A stretch of 8,605 nt of DNA, from assembly GCA_038236965.1 (NCBI GenBank), contig JBBRZF010000151.1:1-8605 (forward strand), read 5' to 3'. The first letter of the stretch is position 1; each line of letters opens with the position of its first letter. Source of the DNA: JBBRZF01 sp038236965 (GTDB lineage Bacteria; Acidobacteriota; Terriglobia; Terriglobales; Acidobacteriaceae). Under the pieces are notes generated by a model, which was given only the letters and a program-made list of their open reading frames with translations, searched no databases and was not told where the DNA came from. Shown piece after piece: positions 1-5,959 of this stretch. The translations under genes and the position numbers were made by a program.

Positions 1-688
1 ATGAATACGGCGCGCCATAGGCTGTGTTGGAATATTGATAGCCGGAGTTGCTGGCGTACTGATCGCGCTCGGTGCTGCGTGAACGGTCCCACTGGTCGTC
101 CGCTAGCGAATCGATATTCTTCGCGAGGAAGTAGCGTCCGGGGTCGTTGCTCTCAAGCGTTAGCGTTTCGTTCTTTTTGACAGCGGCGCGTTCACCTCTT
201 CCATCGAGCCATGCTTCGCCCTTGAAGACGGCGACGGTAGCAGTCTGTTCGTCGGCAATGATGCGGAGGTGAGCGGACTTGTCCAAGTTCACATCTTGAC
301 CGAGAACACTGACCTGGAAGCGGTCGTCACCCTTGTGATGAATATCGAAATAAACGGTTCCGTGTTGGACGTCGATGGCAGTGATCTTGTCGCCATTCGC
401 GTTCATGGAGAGTTCGCGGAAGGTGACACTGGCACGTCCCACGAGGCGAATGGTCCCGCCATTCTCAAATTCAACTTCCGCGCGAGCACCATCGTAGGTG
501 TCCAGACGCATGCCGGAGGTTATCGGCGTGTTGACGATTGCGTGTTCGATTCCCTGCCCGACGTTGCGATCGAGTTCGACTTCTCCCTGGGCCATGCTCA
601 ATCGAACGATGCGTGCATTGTTGGCAGCTGCGCCCAGACAAAAGGCGAGCAGCAGAATCATAAGTGCGGGAACTCTGCGCATCAGCAT
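1..688 (-). CDS. Secreted FecR-domain protein (3' end beyond window)
   Basis: The minus strand is open from an ATG at 688 to the window edge, giving about 229 residues with no stop. A second in-frame ATG lies at 682; 688 is preferred because GAGGTG (694–699) sits five bases upstream of it. Residues 1–22 form a Sec signal peptide (basic MLMRR, then a hydrophobic run ending in LGAAA). Residues about 26–190 resemble a FecR-like domain: an early RLSMAQGEVELDR strand, then 'SGMRLDTYDGARAEVEFENGGTIRLVGRASVTF' (here described; key residues G59, D63, G67, E73, G77, R81) and a later 'VSVLGQDV…ADEQTATVAVFKGEAWL' part typical of this fold. The visible C-terminus is rich in Y, S, N and A, as in long acidobacterial FecR proteins that carry a following Tyr/Gly/Trp-rich region. 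FecR of E. coli is an anti-sigma regulator, but no sigma-factor or TonB gene is nearby and there is no FecR-type membrane anchor, so a surface or periplasmic structural role is equally possible. Confidence 0.8.
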   Translation of the reverse strand, partial: MLMRRVPALMILLLAFCLGAAANNARIVRLSMAQGEVELDRNVGQGIEHAIVNTPITSGMRLDTYDGARAEVEFENGGTIRLVGRASVTFRELSMNANGDKITAIDVQHGTVYFDIHHKGDDRFQVSVLGQDVNLDKSAHLRIIADEQTATVAVFKGEAWLDGRGERAAVKKNETLTLESNDPGRYFLAKNIDSLADDQWDRSRSTERDQYASNSGYQYSNTAYGAPYS

Positions 689-720
689 ATAAACACCTCG
701 GCTACTACCTATATAGAACT

Positions 721-737
721 CTACAAATGCATTGTAG
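721..737. promoter_or_regulatory. Inverted repeat upstream of the FecR-domain gene
   Basis: A perfect six-base inverted repeat, CTACAA-ATGCA-TTGTAG, lies 33 bases upstream of the ATG at 688. On the minus strand a TATATA (710–715) stands between it and the Shine-Dalgarno sequence and could be a -10 element; the repeat would then cover the -35 region. It may be an operator or a small hairpin. No matching -35 hexamer is evident, so the promoter call is weak. Confidence 0.3.
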
Positions 738-764
738 TTGCGGAAAGATTTGTAAGGAAGCAAC

Positions 765-1472
765 TTACTTTGCGGAACTCTGGCTCAGGATGTGCTGGAT
801 GCGCTGGCGGGAGATGTTCATGGTTCCGCGGTCGGACAGGGCGCGCCGCAGGACTGGTTCTACGGTTTGAACCTCCAGCAGGCCTTCGCGAGTGGAAAGG
901 CTTTCCATGAACTTGAGATCGGAGTCCAGGCCCAACTTGTCGAAACGCAGCTTGAATTCGATGCGACGTCCAAGTTCGATGGTGGCGGATATCTTCTGGA
1001 ACAGATCGACCAGGTCCATCATGTCCGTGTTGGTAGAGAAGTTGAGCGACGTCTCAGAGGATTGGGCTCCGTTGATGTAACGCAGGGTCTTGACGCCCGT
1101 CTTGGCGACGTTGCCGCCGCGAAATTCGTAGTTGCCGTGGAAATAATCCAGCGTTTTGGCGAGCTCGAAGATGCGTTGCCGGGTGTTTTCGGTGGCAGTG
1201 AACCTGACGGTGTAGGGTGCGTCAGCATTGTCGTGGGCTGCTTGCTTTTCCTGTGAACGGTAGATTGCGCTGCCGTCGGCGGCGATGGTGATGGAAACCC
1301 AGTTCGGGTCAGCCTGCGCCCAGTTGAATTCGAAGCCGATGGCCGGAGTGGAGACCGAGGCAGCAGTAGCAGCGGGTAGCGCAGAGTCTTGCGAATGTGC
1401 CGCCAGGGCGATCAAGAGAACGAACGCGGCCAACAAACAGCTTTGGATGGCGGCCCTTCGAGCAGAGATCAA
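765..1472 (-). CDS. Conserved secreted protein of unknown function, probable TTG start
   Basis: I do not recognise a named domain. The reading frame is open back to an ATG at 1586, but that start would overlap ruvC by 83 bases and put a non-secretory leader in front of the signal peptide. The TTG at 1472 has GGGAG (1480–1484) seven bases upstream and begins directly at a signal peptide (basic ARR, hydrophobic LLAAFVLLIALAA, cleavage near AHS-Q, residue 27), giving 235 residues. The mature part starts with a beta-rich stretch (FEFNW…WVSITIAADGSAIYRS), then 'TRQRIFELAKTLDYFHGNYEF', 'GVKTLRYINGAQ' and a helical C-terminal half 'LVDLFQKISATIELGRRIEFKLRFDKLGLDSDLKFMESL'. The arrangement resembles hypothetical proteins that I recall from other acidobacterial genomes. 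It starts 31 bases after ruvC and ends 76 bases before the FecR gene, so it is probably co-transcribed with ruvC. It is exported, so a direct role in recombination is unlikely. Confidence 0.75.
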   Translation of the reverse strand: MISARRAAIQSCLLAAFVLLIALAAHSQDSALPAATAASVSTPAIGFEFNWAQADPNWVSITIAADGSAIYRSQEKQAAHDNADAPYTVRFTATENTRQRIFELAKTLDYFHGNYEFRGGNVAKTGVKTLRYINGAQSSETSLNFSTNTDMMDLVDLFQKISATIELGRRIEFKLRFDKLGLDSDLKFMESLSTREGLLEVQTVEPVLRRALSDRGTMNISRQRIQHILSQSSAK

Positions 1473-1503
1473 AACGTGACTCCCATGGAGATCGGATGAG
1501 CGC

Positions 1504-2010
1504 TCAACGAGAAGCGCCAGCCTGCTGTCGCTTGAGCGTACCCGCCGTATGCAGGTGGCAGATGGCGATGGCAAGCGCGTCAGCAACGTCGGGCGGTTCA
1601 GGGATGGCGTCGAGTTTCAGAAGCCGAGTGACCATCACCTGCACCTGCGCTTTTTCTGCGCGTCCGTAACCAACGACGGCCGACTTAATGGAAAGCGGTG
1701 CGTAAGCAATGACGGGCAATCCGGAGCGCGCAGCGGTCAGCATGGCGACTCCGCGCACGTGTCCAAGTTTGAGGGCTGATTTTGCGTTGGAGGCGTAGAA
1801 GACGTCCTCAATGGCGACAATCTCTGGCTTGAATTCGGCCATCACTTCCATGAGCCTGCAGAATATCTTGTCGAGGCGTGTCTCCAGCGGTTCGCGGGGC
1901 GACAGTTTGATGGCCCCAGCGCAGAGGCAGGCCAGGTGCGGAATCGTAATCTGTTCCACCACCCCGTAACCGGTGTACTCTCCGCCGCAATCAATCCCCA
2001 TGACTCGCAT
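1504..2010 (-). CDS. ruvC: RuvC crossover-junction endodeoxyribonuclease
   Basis: RuvC is the dimeric, metal-dependent nuclease that cuts Holliday junctions produced by RuvAB branch migration in homologous recombination and repair. The 168-residue length matches the family. The four acidic catalytic residues are visible: D7 in 'GIDCG', E68 in 'VAIEDVFYASNAKSALKLG', and D141 and D144 in 'DVADALAIAICH'. The 'KSAVVGYGRAEKAQVQ' segment (109–124) carries the conserved lysines K109 and K120. The usual P/S of 'GIDPGS' is replaced by C-G ('GIDCGGEYTGYG'), a mild departure. The frame stays open to 2121 with non-homologous sequence; ATG 2010 gives the usual RuvC N-terminus (MRVMGID), and ATG 2001 is an alternative. 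Neither has a good Shine-Dalgarno sequence. ruvA and ruvB are not in the window. The gene lies 101 bases after ybdD, so it may be read from the cstA transcript or from its own promoter in that gap. Confidence 0.95.
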   Translation of the reverse strand: MRVMGIDCGGEYTGYGVVEQITIPHLACLCAGAIKLSPREPLETRLDKIFCRLMEVMAEFKPEIVAIEDVFYASNAKSALKLGHVRGVAMLTAARSGLPVIAYAPLSIKSAVVGYGRAEKAQVQVMVTRLLKLDAIPEPPDVADALAIAICHLHTAGTLKRQQAGASR

Positions 2011-2111
2011 CGAGGTGGAGTTTAGCAGGATGAGGCAGGTATCAGCTACTAAAGGAACAGAGGTTGGAGCCCGGATCAAAAAGGAAAGGCGCGGATTGCT
2101 TCTACCCTTCT

Positions 2112-2312
2112 TCAACAACAACGAGGACGCCGCTCTCGGGCAGCATGGCTTTCACGCAGATAAAGAGCATAGGAGCCGCGAGAATTTGCAAGCCCGTGAA
2201 CCTTAAGGAATCGCTCGTAAGCAGCCTCGTCGAATATCTCGCGCAAGGTCGCGTGGAGGGTTCTGGCGATGAGCTTTGCGGATTCAGACACCCGCATATA
2301 TAAGGATGTCAT
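2112..2312 (-). CDS. ybdD: YbdD/YjiX family small protein (DUF466), CstA partner
   Basis: This 66-residue protein follows cstA and is its expected partner: in enterobacteria the small YbdD/YjiX protein is encoded right after CstA/BtsT and is needed for substrate uptake by the transporter. The sequence shows the family's hallmark: 'AYERFLKVHG' in the middle, then a basic stretch ending in the C-terminal R-C-C (RERRPRCC), as in E. coli YbdD. There is no signal peptide or membrane segment, so it should act at the cytoplasmic face. The ATG at 2312 shares its A with the TGA stop of cstA (TGATG), and GGAGGAGG (2317–2324), lying inside the last cstA codons, is four bases upstream. This indicates translational coupling and a fixed ratio of the two proteins. 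The longer frame to 2399 lies inside cstA and is not credible. Confidence 0.9.
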   Translation of the reverse strand: MTSLYMRVSESAKLIARTLHATLREIFDEAAYERFLKVHGLANSRGSYALYLRESHAARERRPRCC

Positions 2313-4366
2313 CAAGCCTCCTCCGTCGCGTACTGTGTGCGCACGAACGGCGCTTCCGTGGACATCGTGGATTTCCGTCCGCTCAAAACGCGCGCCCACT
2401 CGATCACCGATTCGGTGACGACGACGATCACCAGCGTTGCAAGGATGCAGGTGATTACAGCGTCGAGGCGGTCGTTGAAGGCCAGTTGTGCGATTTCACG
2501 GGCCTTCCCTGCTGGTGCTGGCGACGAGAGCAGTTGGTCGGCATGGGCCAGGAATCCGATACGCGGACTTGGATTGAATACCTTCTGATAAGACGCGCTG
2601 AAGACGACAGCCAACAACCATGCCAGCGGACCCACCGTGATCCAGGCAAAACGTGCGCGTCCCATCTTGATGACGATAGTAGTGGCAACGCAAAGCGCAA
2701 CGATTGCCAGCAATTGGTTGGCTATTCCGAAGAGCGGCCACATCGAGTTGATGCCGCCGAGCGGATCTCGTACTCCCATCCATAGGAAGTATCCCCACAA
2801 TCCGACCATCAAAGCGCTCGTGCCGAAAATGCTGGGATACCAACTGGTACGGCCAAGAGGCTTCCAGATGTGTCCCAGGCCATCCTGCAACATGAAGCGG
2901 CCAACGCGGGTTCCTGCGTCAAGCACGGTAAGGATGAAGAGCGCCTCAAACATGATGGCGAAGTGATACCAGATTCCCATTAACGCTTGTCCGCCAAGCG
3001 AGTGCGCGAAAATATTTGCCATGCCAACGGCGAATGCCGGCGCGCCTCCGGTGCGATTGAAGAGGGTCTGTTCGCCCACGGCCTGAGCGAGCGAAGTCAT
3101 CTGCGCGGCGGTGACGGGGAATCCCCACGAGGTGATGGTGTTGGTGGCCGCTGCCGGTAAAGCGCCTACAACTCCCGCGGGCGAGTTGATGGCGAAGTAA
3201 ACGCCGGGGTCGAGGACGCAGGCGGCGATGACCGCCATGATCGCAACAAAGGACTCGGCCATCATGGCGCCGTATCCGATCATTCGTATTTGCGATTCGC
3301 GCTGCACCAGTTTCGGCGTGGTGCCGCTGGCGATGAGCGAATGGAATCCGCTGATGGCTCCGCAGGCGATGGTGATGAAAGCGAAGGGGAATATCTTTCC
3401 CGCGAATACCGGGCCAGTGCCGTCGATGAATCTCGTCAGCGCCGGCATGTGCAACGTAGGACGAACGCCAATGATGCCGATGGCGAGAATAGCCATCGTT
3501 CCAAGCTTTACGAAGGTACTGAGGTAGTCGCGCGGCGCAAGCAGCATCCAGACCGGAAGAGCGGACGCAGTGAATCCGTAGATGATGATGGCGAAGGCCA
3601 GCACCGGCGCGGTGAAGGTGAACATCGATGCGTAAGAAGAATGTGCGACCACCTGCCCTCCCAGGATGGAGGCGAGTACCAGGACGAAGCCGCCAATCGA
3701 TGCTTCCAGCACTTTGCCCGGACGCAATACTCGCAAATAGATTCCCATCAGCACGGCGATGGGAATCGTCATCGCAATCGTGAATGCTCCCCAGGGACTT
3801 CCCTTCAGCGCATTGACAACGATGAGCGCTACTGCGCCCAGCAGGATGACCATGATGACCATGACTGCAAGGAAGGCCACCACGCCTCCGACCTTGCCTA
3901 TCTCCTCGCGCGCCATCTCAGTCAGCGACTTGCCGTCACGGCGTATGGAAAAAGCCAGAGTAACGAAATCCTGTACGCATCCGCCCAATACGGCGCCCAC
4001 GAGTATCCACAAGGTTCCGGGCAGGTAGCCATATTGCGCAGCTAATACGGGGCCGACCAATGGGCCGGGACCGGCGATGGCTGCGAAGTGGTGCCCGAAG
4101 ACGACCCACTTGTTCGTGGGCATGAAGTCGCGTCCGTTATCCATACGTTCGGCAGCAGTGGCACGCAGATCATCGAGCGCGAGCAACTTGGCTGCGATGA
4201 ACTTGCTGTAGAAACGATAGCCGACTGCGTACGTACAAAGCGCAGCGGCAATGAGCCACATGGCGTTGATAGGCTCTCCGCGACGGAGAGCAATGGTGGC
4301 GAACGAGAATACGCCGACCACAATGACTGCGACCCAGATCAAAGCACATCCAAGTTTCCGGCCCAT
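2312..4366 (-). CDS. cstA: CstA-family carbon starvation protein (peptide/pyruvate transporter)
   Basis: A 684-residue integral membrane protein with some sixteen or more hydrophobic segments, close to the roughly 700 residues of E. coli CstA and BtsT. Members take up peptides or pyruvate across the inner membrane when carbon is scarce. The family signature is clear: 'YRFYSKFIAAKLLALDD' (50–66), 'GHHFAAIAGPGPLVGPVLAAQYGYLPG' spread over 91–117, 'GGCVQDFVTLAFSIRRDGKSL' (128–148), 'ISGFHSLIASGTTPKLV' (338–354), 'FAHSLGG' (453–459) and 'WPLFGIANQLLA' (543–554). The start at 4366 has GGGGAGAG (4376–4383) upstream and begins at the first membrane helix. The frame is open to 4603, but those 79 extra residues are Cys/Arg-rich and unlike the family. 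The cytoplasmic C-terminus (about 655–684) ends in a stop that overlaps the start of ybdD. Substrate cannot be decided from sequence. Expression is probably driven from the divergent region 4367–4655; no operator is recognised with confidence. Confidence 0.95.
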   Translation of the reverse strand: MGRKLGCALIWVAVIVVGVFSFATIALRRGEPINAMWLIAAALCTYAVGYRFYSKFIAAKLLALDDLRATAAERMDNGRDFMPTNKWVVFGHHFAAIAGPGPLVGPVLAAQYGYLPGTLWILVGAVLGGCVQDFVTLAFSIRRDGKSLTEMAREEIGKVGGVVAFLAVMVIMVILLGAVALIVVNALKGSPWGAFTIAMTIPIAVLMGIYLRVLRPGKVLEASIGGFVLVLASILGGQVVAHSSYASMFTFTAPVLAFAIIIYGFTASALPVWMLLAPRDYLSTFVKLGTMAILAIGIIGVRPTLHMPALTRFIDGTGPVFAGKIFPFAFITIACGAISGFHSLIASGTTPKLVQRESQIRMIGYGAMMAESFVAIMAVIAACVLDPGVYFAINSPAGVVGALPAAATNTITSWGFPVTAAQMTSLAQAVGEQTLFNRTGGAPAFAVGMANIFAHSLGGQALMGIWYHFAIMFEALFILTVLDAGTRVGRFMLQDGLGHIWKPLGRTSWYPSIFGTSALMVGLWGYFLWMGVRDPLGGINSMWPLFGIANQLLAIVALCVATTIVIKMGRARFAWITVGPLAWLLAVVFSASYQKVFNPSPRIGFLAHADQLLSSPAPAGKAREIAQLAFNDRLDAVITCILATLVIVVVTESVIEWARVLSGRKSTMSTEAPFVRTQYATEEA

Positions 4367-4655
4367 GTAGACGGTCTCTCCCCTGTGTCTGCGTATTTTA
4401 CGGCAGCGGCGCAAATCGAAGAGCGGCAGATGCTCAGAAGCAGCAACCGGTTCGCGTGTCCCGTGCGAGTTTCTGCGCGGCGAACTGCAGAGACTCCGGA
4501 ACTCCTTGTTCCAAGGCTGGTTTCGCCTGTTCCGCAAATGGCAGCAGCTCGCGATTGCCTGCCCACCTGGTGCGCAGGGCTGGCATCCAACGTAAAGAAG
4601 CAAAAGCTAAGTGACGTGACTGCATAACATCCACAGAATCTCTGGGAGGAGATAT
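4367..4655. promoter_or_regulatory. Divergent intergenic region between cstA and the FN3-domain gene
   Basis: These 289 bases separate two genes read in opposite directions and must contain both promoters. No convincing sigma-70 pair is visible. A TAAAAT on the minus strand (4395–4400) is a possible cstA -10 but has no good -35. A perfect five-base inverted repeat, GGAAC-TCCTT-GTTCC, lies at 4498–4512 and is the best operator candidate. The strong ribosome site GGGAGGAG (4644–4651) belongs to the rightward gene. Open frames through here on either strand do not resemble proteins. Confidence 0.5.
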
Positions 4656-5771
4656 ATGCGTAATAAAACAATCATGACGATGGCTCTGGCTATGAGCCTT
4701 GGGGCGTGGGGAGCGGCAATTCCGAACGCGTTTGCCAGTCCGCTGCCGCCGCAGTCCAATGCCGCGAATGCGGTGGCCATCACGGGGGGCCCATCGATCG
4801 CGAACATGGGCGGCAATTCGGCGACTGTCACCTGGCAGACCAACGTCAACTCGGGATCGCGCGTCCACTACGGCACGAATCCCAATAGCCTGAACCAGAC
4901 GGCGACGGCAGCATGGGGCGGTACCACGCACAACGTCGCCATCAACAACCTTAAACCGGGCCAGACCTACTACTACCAGGTTGAGTCGGCACACGCTTCC
5001 GGCAGCGGCACGCAGGCAATGAGTCCGGTTGCTCAGTTCCAGATGAACGGACAGAATGCCGGCAATAGCTCCGGAAGTCAGCAGTATCCGGGCGGACAGC
5101 CTGCAAGGGCGACGGACAACGTTGTGATACAAGCAGGTCCGGTGGTGCAGAATCTGACGGGCAGCTCTGCTACCTTGTGGTGGCAGACTGACGATCGCGC
5201 AGCCACCGACGTACGCTACGGTACCTCGCCTAACCAGATGACGCAGCGCGCCTATGAAAAGGGCGGCGAACGCAACCACACGGCTGAACTCACCAACCTG
5301 CAAGCGGGACAGACTTACTACTGGCAGATGTTGCGTCGCGACGGCACGGTGCGCACAACCGGCCAGTTCATGACTCCGCGGACCAACGCGGCCAGCTATC
5401 CCAACAATGGTCAATATCCCAACAACGGTCAATATCCGGGCGGCGTGCAAATCACCAATGGTCCGGTGTTTGGCTACATTGGGCCCAACGCGGCGACCGT
5501 ACAGTGGTCCACCTCGCAGCCTGCGAACAGCATCGTGCGCTACGGCAGCGACCCGAACAACCTGAGCCAGATTGCACAAGGTCCTCAAAGCGTAACGACG
5601 CATCAGGTGCAGTTGAACGGACTGCAACCGAACACTCGCTACTACTTCTTGGTGATGTCGCAGGACGCAACCAACGGACAGGTGGCGCAAGGTTATCCGG
5701 GCCAGTTCCAGACGGTGAATCAGGGTCAGCAGCCTGTAACCATCTTCGGAGTTCCGGTGAATCCGCGATAA
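4656..5771 (+). CDS. Secreted protein with three fibronectin type III-like domains
   Basis: A 371-residue exported protein. The ATG has GGGAGGAG four bases upstream. Residues 1–27 are a Sec signal peptide (MRNK, hydrophobic core, cleavage after AFA). Three repeats of about 90 residues follow, at roughly 41–130, 155–240 and 264–353. Each starts with 'GP…N/G-SATV-W-T', continues with 'V-YG-(T/S)-(N/D)PN-L-Q' and closes with 'H-V-L-NL-PGQTYYY-V/QM', the pattern of fibronectin III domains and of the N-terminal domain of purple acid phosphatases. No catalytic domain, membrane anchor, LPXTG or PEP-CTERM signal follows, so it is probably a free periplasmic or extracellular binding/structural protein. 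The linkers are rich in N, G, Q, Y and P (133–150, 246–263). It is monocistronic in appearance: a terminator follows 20 bases after the stop. A long open frame on the opposite strand is a shadow of the biased codon use here. Confidence 0.85.
   Translation: MRNKTIMTMALAMSLGAWGAAIPNAFASPLPPQSNAANAVAITGGPSIANMGGNSATVTWQTNVNSGSRVHYGTNPNSLNQTATAAWGGTTHNVAINNLKPGQTYYYQVESAHASGSGTQAMSPVAQFQMNGQNAGNSSGSQQYPGGQPARATDNVVIQAGPVVQNLTGSSATLWWQTDDRAATDVRYGTSPNQMTQRAYEKGGERNHTAELTNLQAGQTYYWQMLRRDGTVRTTGQFMTPRTNAASYPNNGQYPNNGQYPGGVQITNGPVFGYIGPNAATVQWSTSQPANSIVRYGSDPNNLSQIAQGPQSVTTHQVQLNGLQPNTRYYFLVMSQDATNGQVAQGYPGQFQTVNQGQQPVTIFGVPVNPR
5400..5435 (+). repeat. Two-copy 18-base tandem repeat in the FN3-gene linker
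   Basis: Two adjacent 18-base copies (5400–5417 and 5418–5435) differ at a single, synonymous T/C position. They encode PNNGQY twice, followed by a partial third copy (PGG) in the linker between the second and third FN3-like domains. The in-frame unit suggests the linker can change length by slippage without breaking the protein. Confidence 0.85.
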
Positions 5772-5791
5772 GTGACAGTTTCGTGATGACG

Positions 5792-5819
5792 AAGGCCGCC
5801 TGGAAATGGGCGGCCTTTT
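5792..5819 (+). terminator. Intrinsic terminator of the FN3-domain gene
   Basis: A perfect nine-base-pair stem, AAGGCCGCC (5792–5800) with GGCGGCCTT (5809–5817), encloses an eight-base loop, and the stem's TT runs into TTTT. It lies 20 bases after the stop at 5771. Its A-rich 5' side (GACGAAGG) makes it weakly bidirectional in form, but only rightward transcription reaches it. Confidence 0.85.
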
Positions 5820-5959
5820 CGTGCGGGAAAGTGCCCAAGCTCCTCTGTGCGTTCCCTCGCGGACGAGGCATCAGATTGCGCGCGGGTTGTACGCCGATGT
5901 CACGTTCAAGCGTGAGGCAGAGCACCAACTCGCTTCAGGCGCTCGGAATCACAGAAGTC

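Noticed and set aside
269..910. 213-codon open frame on the plus strand at the left end
   Set aside because: It runs opposite the FecR gene, the gap and the secreted-protein gene, with a composition that fits no protein family I know.
3290..4045. 251-codon open frame on the plus strand inside cstA
   Set aside because: Shadow of the cstA coding strand; extremely rich in D, R, H and Q, as expected from reversed membrane-protein codons.
4434..5690. 418-codon open frame on the minus strand opposite the FN3 gene
   Set aside because: It is antisense to a gene with clear domains, signal peptide and ribosome site; its translation is Arg/Val/His-rich without recognisable features and begins in the middle of the other gene.
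5855..5868. CCTCG-CGGA-CGAGG hairpin in the leader of the phosphoesterase gene
   Set aside because: Five pairs only, no T run and no matching RNA motif; common by chance in GC-rich DNA.
5900..5915. TCACG-TTCAAG-CGTGA inverted repeat about 45 bases before the phosphoesterase start
   Set aside because: Short arms and no second copy or promoter element beside it; not enough to call an operator.
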